Origin: Diaporthe sp. PMI_573
Taxonomy: Eukaryota > Ascomycota > Sordariomycetes > Diaporthales > Diaporthaceae
Assembly (NCBI GenBank): GCA_021399435.1
Contig: JAJTUP010000016.1
Span: 1,236,634-1,300,633, forward strand
DNA: 64,000 nucleotides
Reading direction: 5' to 3'
The notes below the pieces were generated by a model. The model ran no database searches. It had not been told where the DNA came from and worked only from the letters and a program-made list of their open reading frames with translations. The position numbers and the translations under genes were made by a program. This document shows positions 1-10,337 of the stretch, in pieces (within the stretch, counting starts at the first letter, position 1; every line of letters begins with the position of its first letter).

Positions 1-603
1 ATCTATTTACGGCCAAGACGTGGGTGATGGGATGTGACTGCTTCATGGGCAAGCAAGCAAGCGCGCGCAGGACTAGGTTCCCCGCAAGATAGATAGAACT
101 AGACCACGCGTTCGCTTCTTAATGACAGCTGTTAACCCTGAGCCGGCAAGGTTCTGCAGGGCTGCAAGGCATAGACCATCAAAAGCGGAAGGGCCGCGCT
201 GTTGGGCCCGATTCGCCGCCGGCCGTCTCGGCGGTAGCCACGGGATCGGAAGGCGAAGGGCGCCCGGCGCCATGGTTTTCCATCGTCGTCGACCCAAGCT
301 TCCTGCCGTGTCTGCCGACCAAGCAGATCACAAATCATTAGGGCAATAAATAACTTCCAAGCTTTGTTCTAGTGTAGCCTCAGCATGGTCGAAACAACAG
401 TGCGAGCTCAAACATCCTAAGCTGTGCTAAAGGGCTATTCGTGGGCCCATCCGGCACCCAATGCCAGACGCTCAACGGACTTGGCTGGGCGCCTGGTGAT
501 GGACGAGTGAATAAGTAGTGTTTTGGATTCCGGGGGCATCAGTGTAAAAAAGAAATTCAAGCAACAAAAATCGAAGCAATAAACTCCAAAACAAAAGGTT
601 GGA
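1..603. other. Intergenic, no gene seen
   Basis: I see no supported gene here. The open frames are short, start with non-ATG codons or overlap each other on opposite strands. A run of A at 594-597 reads as TTTT on the minus strand just past the tRNA gene and could serve as its RNA polymerase III terminator. Confidence 0.6.
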
Positions 604-758
604 TGCCAGCAGTGCGGTTCGAACGCACGCATCCTTTCGGATAGCAGAGTTTTAATTGCTTAAATCTGCCGCCTTAGACCACTTTTTGGGAAGTGTGAGC
701 ACGCGTATTTGGACGGTTTGGGGGAGTCTGAGCAAAGTCTTACCTCGGCCATACTGGC
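604..758 (-). tRNA. tRNA-Leu(UAA) with an anticodon-loop intron and a 62-nt D-loop insert
   Basis: On the minus strand the 5' acceptor strand GCCAGTA (758-752) pairs with TGCTGGC near the 3' end, with one G-U pair. TGGCCGAG (751-744) is the usual start of a leucine D-arm, and TGGTCTAAGGC (681-671) is its continuation. Between them lies a 62-nt insert (743-682) starting GTAAGA and ending AG. The anticodon arm has stem GCAGA/TCTGC, anticodon TAA and about 9 intron bases after position 37, complementary to the anticodon, as in normal intron-bearing tRNAs. A type II variable arm (ATCC-GAAA-GGAT) and a perfect T-arm with TTCGAAC (B box) follow. Removing both interruptions leaves 84 nt, the right size for tRNA-Leu. 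The insert splits the A box. It could be a removable second intron, or the gene may be dead. The identity is secure; whether it works is not. Confidence 0.8.
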
Positions 759-1548
759 AAATTCTGATTGGTCCAGAACGGTTTTTGCAATGGATTATAT
801 CCCACTCCCAGAAAATGGCCAATATCATTTTGATCTACCCCATGGTTTTACACCCATAAATTGTAGGATGACGCCTTTCCTCTTTCGCAGAGGTCCCTTT
901 TCTGTCTCGCTGGGGCTCTATTTCCTCTTGTGCGCTCTGTGTTGGCCCCTAGAGCGCACAACAGCCTGTTGCTCTCGTGCTTGCGCTATTGAGAATGTAG
1001 AGACGAAAGAGGCACCTTGAAGACATGGCGACCGCAGGGATTGTATTTCGGGGAAATGAGAAAAATTAGGGCGACGTTGTGGCGATTTTTGCCATCAGTG
1101 GCATGGCATGACCGAGTCCAATGCGAGCCCTCGCCACAAGAAGCTGCAGGAGCGGGCGAGGCCATCAAATAATGTCCTCATTTGCAACCTTTGAGGTACC
1201 GGGCCAGGAAAATCAGGAACAAGTGTGCGAATCATTCAGTACGAGGGAGAGACGAGGCCAGATCTGGGCAGACAAAGTCATGGAAATTAGATCCAGTGGG
1301 TCCAAACTGGGCCCACGGGCATTAAGAGGCAATCTCATCGTGGGCAGACTTGTTACAGTACGCCCGAGTCCATTTTCTCGTTTCCCATTTTCACACCAGG
1401 GATAAAGCAGCTGCAGATAATCCTCATTCAAAGTCTAGGGTATGGTTGGTCGAAACAAAGAAGGGACAAGAAAAGGAACATGAAGAAGAAGAGTAGTTCA
1501 TCCGCTTGATGCAAATTCCCGCGCGGATACCGTGCCCAACTCCTACAG
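759..1548. other. Intergenic, no gene seen
   Basis: This is upstream of the tRNA gene and downstream of the F-box gene. No frame has ATG-started coding sequence with recognisable content. One 103-codon frame (709-1020) begins with TTG, overlaps the tRNA gene and resembles no family I know. Confidence 0.5.
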
Positions 1549-3469
1549 TTAGTCATCGGGGAAATACTCCTTGATGTTGGATACAAAAGTGCACGTCTTG
1601 CGGTCGAACCGCTTGAAAAACTTCCCGGCCATCTGCATCAGGGCATCGGGGATGAGCCTCGGGTCGCGCACGATCTCGATCCTGTCCTGAGCGACGACGT
1701 GACGGTCGTGATCATGCTTACTGTGATGGGGGTTTTGTCAGTCACTCATTCAGCCAGCCAGCCTCGACAGTTGTAACAGGCAGAACTCACAGGCAGGTGT
1801 AAAATGTCTTCTTCCGGAGCCGCTGCCTGACCGTGTCGCTGTCCGTTCCCGAGTCCCCCATGTCGTCCATGGCCTCCTCAAACGACATGTTGTGCGGCAT
1901 GGGCAGGGACTGGGTGCCCCTCTCGCCCCAGCCGTTGATGATCCCGACGTAGCCATACCTCTTGTGCCGGAAGACCTGCCCGACCGAGTACCACACGTTC
2001 TGGTGGATCTCCTGCGTGTATCGCCTGTTGACTGTCGGCTGCCTGTTGTCCATGTTCCGGATGATCCCGAGCATCTCCGGGACGTTCTCCCAGGTGAACC
2101 TGATGCGCGGCTGGACAGACTGCGTGTAGATGGTGTACAGCGGCAGTATGTACTCCTCAACCATCCAGCCGTCCTCGGGGAACTGCTGCGCGAGCTGGTT
2201 GAGGAACTGGTCGAGCGTGCTGTCCCACTGGAAGTTGCTCACAGGGGTCATGAGCAGGTTCGCCCACCGCGCCGCGTACGCAGCGCTTTCCACGGTCAGC
2301 TTGGAGGCGGGACGGCCGCATAACGACGCCAGATCTTCCTGTCTCGTGGTCCAGAATGTGCCGAACGTGGCCGCCAGGCTCCTCGAGACCCGCTGGACCA
2401 TCACGGGAACGGGCGCGGCGACCAGGAAGGCCTCCCTGCCGTTGATCCAGTCCAGTTCCACCAGCCGCGATCGCAAGTCGTCGAATTGGACCTCCTCGCT
2501 CGACCCGTATGGGTCCAGGAACATCCTGTCCACATCCCTCACGGGGGCAGACACTGCCTTCCCGCTGAGGTCCTGCCCAGCCGGTGCCAGGACCATGGCA
2601 TGTACGTGGCTCGGGAAGGCGCAGCATACCGCGCGCAGTCCTATCCTCTCGGCCAGGGAGGCATATATCGCAGCAGATATGATTGGGAGGGAAGGATGCC
2701 TTTCGTCGTGTAGGGCGTGCCCGATGAGGCAGTTTCGCAGGTTGCGGTAGTTCTCGTCGGGCTCGTCCATGCCGACCAGGTTCCTGTTGCGCACCCATTT
2801 CAGCAAGGCGAGCGCCTTGTCGCGCGCGCACAGCTTCTTGGCATCTTGTTGCTCCTCGAGGAAGCCGGCGGCTAGTTGGTCGAGGGTGGCGCAGGTGTCG
2901 TCGATGTCGTCGTCCTCGCCGCAGACAAAAAACATGTCGAATGCGGCGAGGGCGCGGTCGAGGCCCTGGGCGGCGAGGGGTGCGCGTTGGTACTGGGACC
3001 ACTCGTGGACTGCGATGCTCCGGTATATGCTGGCCAGGGCCGTGTTCGCATAATATCGGCGGGCGAGGACATCTTGGGCCGAGTCGCCGACCTGGCTCTG
3101 ACTCACGAGGAAGTCTTTGGCGTCGTAGCCGAACTTGCAGATCTGGCCGATCTTCTGCAGCCGGCCGACCTTGGTTGCGATGGCATCGTCAAGAAGCCGG
3201 GCTACCTCCAGGTTCCGCCTCTTGCGCTTCGTCCACAGTTTCTTCCAGGCGGTCTGCGAGGCCCTCAGGGAGAGCTTGCCGGCGAGGTTGTGCGACTGGT
3301 CCCAGTACCGGAAGGAGGCCAGACAGTAGTACCTCCATAGGAGTGCCTCGTTGGCGAGACGATGGAATCTCCTGGAGAGCAGCTGTATGTTCACGCAGCA
3401 GTCCTCGGGGGAGACGTATTGGAGGATGTGGCGGATGATTTCGTCGGGAACGCTGTCGAAGGTCGCCAT
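1549..3469 (-). CDS. F-box protein with SirB1/transglutaminase-like and YccV-like domains (FBXO21-like)
   Basis: 616 aa in two exons (3469-1791 and 1720-1549); the 70-nt intron has donor GTGAGT and acceptor CACAG. Residues 4-48 form an F-box (VPDEIIRHILQYV...), which would bind Skp1 in an SCF ubiquitin ligase. A middle region (about 190-330, with NYRNLRNCLIGHAL and HVHAMVLAP) matches the SirB1/transglutaminase-like fold. The C-terminus (FRHKRYGYVGIINGWGERG) is a YccV-like domain that continues in frame into exon 2 (KEYFPDD end). This order is that of vertebrate FBXO21. The open frame extends upstream to a TTG through a Ser/Gly repeat, but the first ATG at 3469 opens directly onto the F-box, so I start there. 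It is probably a substrate adaptor; its target is unknown. Confidence 0.88.
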
Positions 3470-3481
3470 CGCAATTCTCCC

Positions 3482-3513
3482 AGAGGAACCAGAGGAACCA
3501 GAGGAACCAGAGG
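3482..3513. repeat. 9-bp tandem repeat (AGAGGAACC)
   Basis: Three full copies and one partial copy of AGAGGAACC. On the minus strand it would encode Ser-Gly-Ser repeats in the non-AUG extension just upstream of the F-box gene start. Confidence 0.9.
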
Positions 3514-4218
3514 CGGCCAAAGATGAGGAGTGTCTTTGGTCTGACAGGCCAAGAAGACGACGGAGAAGGGATTATAAGTAACGGTTTGGGGGCTCACCCC
3601 ATGTTCGAGAGTTTGCGACAGGACGAGAGTGTTGCTTTGATGTTTTTTTTTCCCCCCTGCACCTGGTGTCGGCGAACCCAATGGCACTTGGGAGTCGAAA
3701 TCACCAATAGTTGCGCGCTAGGTCGAGCGATTCAATGTCGTCAGTGCCTGACTCGACAGGGGTCCGATGGGGGGGATTTTGCCCGATACCGATGCCGACA
3801 AGACAGAAGGGTGTCCACTCTTCTGCCACTACTTCCGTCCGACCTTGGAACGGACCTGGAAGCTTGGGGGGCGTCCTGGGGGAGAGAAGGGTCCGGGGGG
3901 GCCCCCTCCTCACTCTGATTATCCGCTGCGAATTGGCTTACCGAAGCAGGCATCTGAGCCGGGGACGGCTGGCCGTTTCGTTTTCTCCGTCTTGGTCCAG
4001 TCCAATCGTCTTCCCAGCTGCTGGTGGCACAGCAGGCGGCCGGGCTAGCATGTACTGACCAAATGAAGGGCCATGCAGCCTGTCCTCATAATTTTGTGAT
4101 CGAGGGGCCGGATTCTCTCTCATCGAAATATCCATCGTCTTCATCTACTTGTGCATCTTGGTTGATGTTTCGTTCCCCTTGGCCGCGGCTCGCTGGTTCA
4201 CCTGTGCACAATTGCCTC

Positions 4219-4272
4219 ATGCCCATGCCCATGCCCATGCCCATGCACCACACGCTCTCGCCCTCGCTGTAG
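4219..4272 (+). promoter_or_regulatory. Upstream ORF made from a hexamer repeat, before glucosidase I
   Basis: The CCCATG repeat puts five in-frame ATGs at 4219, 4225, 4231, 4237 and 4243. They share one reading frame ending at TAG 4270-4272, only 10 nt before the ATG at 4283. If the transcript starts upstream, scanning ribosomes would meet this frame of up to 17 codons first. The change in copy number alters how many upstream starts exist. The transcript start is not known. Confidence 0.5.
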
Positions 4273-4282
4273 CGGTAGCACC

Positions 4283-6971
4283 ATGGTTCTCATTCTGGTT
4301 CACCTGCTGGCCATTGGCACCCTGCTCAACGCCTGGCTCGTCTCTTCCGCCCAGATCGGCGGCAACAACAATAATAAGCTTGACTGGCAGACATGGGGGC
4401 CCTACAGGCCGGATTTATACTTTGGTGTGAGGCCACAGATCCCAGAGACCCTTCTCATGGGGCTCATCTGGGCAAGCGGAGATGACCGTAACCGCCTCGT
4501 TGACAGTATGTATACTGTCCCCAACAAACCAAACTGACCGCAAAATCATGCACGCAGCATGGGCTCACATCATGTTACACAGCATTACGGGATACTTGTG
4601 AGCAGGACGACGGCGTGAAAGGATACGGCTGGACCACCTATGACCCGCGGGTGGGTGGCTCCCAGCTCATCCACGACCAGGAGCTCCAGATCGATCTCAC
4701 CACCGAGTTCGTCAAGTCTGGAGATGGCCAGGGCTGGTCTGTCAAGGTCACCGGCACCCCGCGGCCAGGTGCTCCTGCCACTGTCAAGACAACCCTCATC
4801 TTCCACGTTGCCCTTGAAGGTATGGCCGGCTCGACAGCCAAGACCAAGAGTCTGTACTGCGAACATCTGAACAAGGGGACCGGCCACTCGCTAGCGTTCG
4901 GCGCGTCCTGTCACGGCCGGGATCCAAAGCTGGGACCATTTGACCTGGTTATCAGCACGGACAGCAGGGAGAACATCATCCACCGTACTGCTGTCAAGAG
5001 CGCCGACGTTCCAGAGGACCAGATATGGCAGGCCAAATCTGTCTTCACCGACCTACTCAAGAACGACGACTCCCAGGACTACAGGAAGGTTGTGCCGACC
5101 AGCAATACCGGTGACGGGAACATGCACTTTGTGCATTACAACTTCATCGGTGCCTTTTCCGCGACATTCAACTACCGCAACGCTCGTAAGTTCACCGCGG
5201 GAAACACTTGATGGATGCACTCGTGCTGACCGGTTCTGTCCAAGCAAACGTCACGGCACTGGACGACCTGCGAACGTCTTTCCCTGCGCAAGTGGACAAG
5301 GTGTTCCCTAGGTCTTCTGGGTTCCATGAGGACAAGTACGCAGTCTTTGCTCAGGGGCTACTGTCAAACCTACTGGGTGGTCTAGGCTTCTTCCATGGAG
5401 ACAGCAGGGTTGCCGCGAAAGAACCAGAGTTCGAGGAGAAGGACCCCGATTTCTGGATGAAAGAGAAAGCGGCCATGGGCCGTGCTGCGGTCACTACGAC
5501 AGAGCCGACATCGCTCCTCTCGTTCACGCCCTCGAGGTCTGTTTTCCCAAGGGGGTTCCTGTGGGACGAGGGCTTCCACCTGCTGCCCGTCATCGAGTGG
5601 GACCTCGACCTGGCCGTCTCCGTCATCCGGAGCTGGTTCAAGCAGATGAACGGTGAGGGATGGATCGCCCGCGAACAGATACTCGGGCCCGAAGCACGGA
5701 ATAAGGTGCCACCTCAGTTCCAGACGCAGTATCCGCACCATGCAAACCCGCCCACGATGCTGGCACTGGTCTTGCCCGCCCTCCTCAAGAAAGTGACGAG
5801 GCCGGCCAGCTATTTTGGTCATCCGTCGAAATATCTCGCCAGCGACGAGGCAGGAAAAGCCCTGATCAAAGAGCTGTACCCCCTCTTCGACCGACATTTC
5901 TCGTGGTTCCGCCGCACGCAAGCCGGCGACCTCAACGCCTGGCCTCGGCCCGACAACCACGCACTGGTCGAGAGTTACCGCTGGCGTGGCAGGACGCCGA
6001 AGCACACGCTGACGAGCGGGCTCGATGACTATCCCAGGGCGAATCCACCCCACCCAGGCGAGCTACACGTAGATGCGCTCGCGTGGGTCGGTGCCTCATC
6101 GCGTGCCCTGATGCAGGCGGCGCAGGTACTAGGGGACAAGAACGCTGCCGATGTCCACCGGGAGCAGATGGAGGCGGTCCAGCACAACATGGACGTGCTA
6201 CACTGGAACGAGAATGAGAACACTTACTGCGACGCGACGGTCGTGGGCCACGACGCCAGCGCGCAGTTCCAGCACGTCTGCCACCAGGGCTACGTCTCGC
6301 TGTTCCCACTGCTCATGGGCCTCATGAAGGCAGACCACCCGCACCTTCCAGCCGTGCTGGACCTGCTGTCGGATCCTCATAAGCTGTACTCACGGCAAGG
6401 GCTGCGGAGCCTGAGTGCCGAGGACCGCGGGTACAGGAAAGACGAGGATTACTGGCGTGGGGCGGTCTGGATGAACATTAACGTGCTGGCAGTGCAGCGC
6501 CTGAGGGCCGTGGGTCTCGAAGGCCACCAGCGGCCCCCGACAGCGGTGCAGGAGCGTGCCCTGACCATCGCGACAGAACTCAGGGACCGAGTCGTCAAGA
6601 CAGTGTACAGGAACTACCAGCAAACAGGGTTTGCCTGGGAGCAGTACGACGACAAGACGGGCAAGGGGCGTCACAGCAGGGCGTTCACTGGCTGGACGGC
6701 GTGCGTGATCATGCTGATGGGCCTGGAATTCACGAGAGGGCAGGCAATGGAAGAGGTCATTGAACAAGCCTTCGAGGACCTAAGCCGGGAGATGGGCGTA
6801 TCGACGAGCACGCCCTTCATCCTGCTGGCAGCTGTCCTGTTCATCGTGGCGTTCAGACGAAAGGTGATGGGCGTGATAGCGTCTGTCGTCGAGTCCTGGC
6901 AAGCACGCAATGGAGGGACTGGGCCCAGGGGCCGGTATGAGGCCGTCGAGCTTAACGACCGGAAGCCGTGA
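4283..6971 (+). CDS. Mannosyl-oligosaccharide glucosidase (ER glucosidase I, GH63)
   Basis: 850 aa in three exons: 4283-4505, 4583-5185 and 5245-6971. The first intron has GTATGT...ACACAG, the second GTAAGT...CCAAG. The enzyme trims the outermost glucose from the Glc3Man9GlcNAc2 N-glycan in the ER lumen. The N-terminus is hydrophobic (VLILVHLLAIGTLLNAWLV, a signal or anchor). The N-domain has DWQTWGPYRPDLYFG and CEQDDGVKGYGW. The catalytic (alpha/alpha)6 domain has FLWDEGFHLLPV, GWIAREQILGPEARNKVP and ANPPTM, all typical of GH63. A second hydrophobic stretch at about 799-812 near the C-terminus is followed by basic residues and may be a membrane anchor; yeast Cwh41 has its anchor at the N-terminus. 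The joined length fits the family. Confidence 0.95.
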
Positions 6972-7511
6972 GGCAGTGTAGAATTTTGTACAATATTTGC
7001 CTGCATTTCAAGTCGATATATTATCATAGACGGGGCCATATGAGTTTGTTAGACAGCCTTCTTCACTTGTTGATCTGGACGTGTAAAGCGAGCACCCAGA
7101 CCGAGGACCGAGGAACTTTGTGCATCGTAGGACATCTGGAGTTAGTAGACTAGCACTGTGGGACCGTTGACCCCTGGCACCTGGGTGGAATGAATTGAGT
7201 GGAGGGGTCGATCTACGCGGGGCAGAACCTTCAATTGCTCCCATCTGGCCAGGTGCATATGCTGCGGTTGAAATTGGAGTCACCGCACCGTTTCGAAACT
7301 GCAACGCGCACCTCAACTCTCCGACCTCGACCTGTGAGTCACCTAGACGACAAGCGTGTTGCACCGCCGCCCTCGCTGACTCCCTCACTCATTTCAAGTG
7401 CCATAAGTTGAGGCGAAAGGTATCCCACCCGTCGTCCACAGTTTGACGCCCCGCAACTTCTTCGAATCCGCCCGCCGCACAGTCACAGGTTTCAACAACA
7501 CGACGACGACC
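6972..7511. other. Intergenic and 5' leader of threonyl-tRNA synthetase
   Basis: No separate gene is seen. The part from 7407 onward is open in the same frame as the synthetase and could be translated from a non-AUG codon (see the entry at 7443-7511). Confidence 0.6.
7443..7511 (+). promoter_or_regulatory. Possible non-AUG N-terminal extension of ThrRS (mitochondrial presequence-like)
   Basis: After a stop at 7404-7406 the synthetase frame is open to its ATG at 7512. A TTG at 7443 has A at -3 and is followed by 22 further codons rich in Arg, Phe, Ser and Thr with a single Glu (TPRNFFESARRTVTGF), which looks like a mitochondrial targeting peptide. In yeast GRS1 and ALA1, non-AUG starts (TTG, ACG) make the mitochondrial form from the same gene. 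That the same happens here is inference. Confidence 0.4.
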
Positions 7512-9898
7512 ATGGCGGACGCCGCAGCACCACCCCCCAAGCAGAAGGCTCCCAAGAAGGAGAAGAAGGCTGCCGCTCCCAAGGGCGACGACTCGGGCCC
7601 TTTGGAGATGCAGCCTCCTCCCTCCTTCCTGCAGGACAGGCTCGACCTCTTCGACCGCCTCAAGGCCAAGCAGGACGAGCAGGCCGCCAAGCAGCCCCGC
7701 GAGCCCATCAAGATCACCATGCCCGACGGAAAGGTCATCGATGGCACCTCCTGGGAGACCACACCCGGCGAGATCGCCAAGGGCATCTCAAACTCCCTGT
7801 ACAAGCGCACCGTGATCGCGAGGCTAGATAAGGACGATGAGAAGCTGTGGGACCTGGATCGCCCCCTCGAGGCCAGCCACGCCCTCGAGCTGCTGGATTT
7901 CGACCACCCGGTCGGCAAGACCGTCTTCTGGCACAGCTCGGCCCACGTGCTGGGCGAGGCCTGCGAGAGGCGTTTCGGGTGCTCGCTGTGTATAGGTCCC
8001 CCCATCGACACGGGTTTCTACTACGAGATGGCCCTTCCAGACGGCGGAGCCGTTCAGAACTCGGACTGGAAGCCGCTCGAGACGATCGTGGGCAAGATCG
8101 CCAAGGAGAAGCAGAAGTTCGAGCGCCTGGTCATGACCAAGGAGGAGCTCCTGGAGATGTTCAAATACAACAAGTACAAGGTGCGAGATCTCAACTACTG
8201 CATGGCATAACTGGTCCAGGCTAATTGGAAATTCCCTAGCAACACATCATCAAGGACAAGATCCCCGACGGAACATCCACCACTGTATATAGGAATGGAC
8301 CGCTCATCGATCTCTGCCGAGGACCCCACGTGCCCGACACTGGCAGGATAGAGGCCTTCTCCATCCTGAAGAACTCGGCCAGTTACTTCTTGGGCAACCA
8401 GGAGAACGACTCGCTCCAGCGTGTCTACGGCGTCAGTTTCCCCGACAAGAAGAAGATGGCCGAGCACAAGAAGCTGCTCGAGGAGGCCGCCAAGAGGGAC
8501 CACCGGAAGATTGGGAGGGACCAGGAACTGTTCTTCTTCGACGGTGTCAGCCCTGGCTCGGCATTCTGGCTGCCTCACGGTGCCCGTATATTCAACAAGA
8601 TTGTCGAGTTCCTGAAGGAGCAATACTGGAAGAGGGACTATGACGAGGTCATCACCCCCAACATGTACAACGCGGACCTGTGGAAGCAGTCCGGCCACTG
8701 GGCGCACTACAAGGACGACATGTTCATCCAGAAGGTGGACAAGGAGGAGTTTGGTCTGAAGCCAATGAACTGCCCGGCTCACTGTCTGATGTTCGACACC
8801 CGCGAGCGCTCACACAGGGAGCTACCCCTGCGCCTCGCAGACTTCGGAGTCCTGCACCGCAATGAGGCGTCCGGGGCTTTGTCAGGTCTGACGCGTGTGC
8901 GGAGATTCCAACAGGACGACGCTCATATCTTCTGCCGCGAGGATCAGATCAAGCAGGAAGTGGACGACTGCTTCGACTTCCTGAGGGAATTCTACGGGCT
9001 GCTGGGCATGTCGTTCAAGCTGAAGCTCTCCACAAGACCAGAAGGCTACATGGGCGAGATCGCCACCTGGGACAGGGCAGAGGCAGCCCTCAAGGAGGCG
9101 CTGGACGACTTCACGCAAAAGATCGGGGCCTCGTGGGAGCTGAACCCCGGCGACGGTGCCTTCTACGGGCCCAAGATCGACATCAAGGTCGTCGACAGCC
9201 TGGGCAGGGAATGGCAGTGCGCCACGGCACAGCTGGACTTTGTCCAACCCGAGAACTTCTCCCTCGAGTACATGACGGCCGAGGGCGTCAGCGCCACGGC
9301 CAAGGCCAAGGAGGAGAAGGAAAAGGAGGCCCCCAAGGCGGCACCGACACCGGCGGCGGCGGAGGACAAGGCCGACAAGGAGGTCAAGCGCGCGACCAAG
9401 AAGCCGCTGAGCCCCGGGTGCGCGCGGCCGGTGATCATCCACCGTGCCATGGCCGGGTCGGTGGAGCGGTTCGCGGCGATCCTGTGCGAGCACTACGGCG
9501 GCAAGTGGCCGCTGTGGCTGTCCCCGCGGCAGATCATGGTGATCCCCGTGGGCAAGGGATTCTACGGGTACGCGGAGGAGGTGCGGAAGCTGTTCAAGAC
9601 GCGGATGCGCATGTACGTCGACGTCGACACGAGCGGCGAGACGCTGCCCAAGAAGATCCGCCGCGCCCAGCTGGCGCAGTACAACTTTGTGCTCGTCGTC
9701 GGCGACGAGGAGATGCGCAACCGCCAGGTCAACATCCGCTACCGCGACGACACCGACACCCAGTCGCGCGGCACGCCGGTCGGCCTCGACGAGGCCGCCG
9801 AGAAGATCGGGAAGCTCAGGGACGAGCGCGGCATGTACAACCCGTTCCCCGCCGCGGCCAAGGAGCTGCCCGTGCAGACCAAGAAGGAGGGCGAGTAG
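7512..9898 (+). CDS. Threonyl-tRNA synthetase
   Basis: 775 aa from the ATG at 7512 (context ACCATGG), exons 7512-8180 and 8240-9898; the 59-nt intron has the less usual donor GTGCGA and acceptor CCTAG, and phase is kept. The enzyme charges tRNA-Thr and is class II. In order: a Lys/Ala-rich N-terminus; a TGS domain (about 65-130); the second additional (editing) domain with HxxxH at 141-145 and LCRGPH; motif 1 ([11 protein letters not shown]); motif 2 ([13 protein letters not shown]); motif 3 ([16 protein letters not shown]); and the anticodon-binding domain. An odd point is a charged Lys/Glu/Ala-rich insert of about 45 residues (coded near 9290-9420) just before motif 3. No separate mitochondrial ThrRS is present in the window. 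Confidence 0.96.
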
Positions 9899-10337
9899 AC
9901 TAGTGGTAGATGCAAGAGTCGTGGCACGCGAGGAGTTGAGAAGATAGAAAAGAAATGAGAAAGTGAATAGAGAAGATCTTTCAATTGGACCCATCATTGC
10001 CTCGGGCCATATTTATTTATGTTATGTTTCGTGAACCCTTCTTTTCTCTCATCATGCTTGCAAAAAGGTATCATCAACAAGTTGCCCCGTTAAAAAACAG
10101 CCCATATAGATAGAATTCTCCGTGTGGCCCCATTGACGCAAGACTCCTTACAGTGCTACCGCGGGAGAGTGAGAAAAATGAAAAACAGGGTCAATATCAG
10201 GCCTGAAAACCCTCACACGGCCACGGATGTAATTGTTGTAGTAGTAGTGGTAGAGGCAGCAGCAGCAGCAGCAGCAGAGCAGCACCACGCCATCTGTCAA
10301 TTTCCACCACGCCAGCCCAGCCCGGATATTCCCGACC
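9899..10337. other. Convergent 3' region with a GCA repeat
   Basis: This lies between the 3' ends of the synthetase (+) and phosphatidylserine synthase (-). It holds a GCA trinucleotide repeat at about 10256-10277 preceded by GTA triplets, and AT-rich stretches near 10000-10100 that may carry polyadenylation signals. No gene is seen. Confidence 0.6.

Larger units (their letters stand above)
3470..4282. other. Divergent promoter region between the F-box and glucosidase I genes
   Basis: This is a non-coding gap between two genes transcribed away from each other. It holds the 9-bp repeat at 3482-3513, a T/C-rich tract near 3641-3658, and a CCCATG hexamer repeat at 4217-4246 that forms an upstream reading frame for the glucosidase. 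Confidence 0.6.

Noticed and set aside
604..682. First read as a 5'-truncated tRNA-Leu fragment
   Set aside because: The missing 5' acceptor strand and first part of the D-arm were found at 758-744, beyond a 62-nt insert, with full pairing.
3470..3520. Longer N-terminus for the F-box protein starting at 3520
   Set aside because: That start codon is TTG and the extra residues are a translated 9-bp repeat; the ATG at 3469 opens at the F-box.
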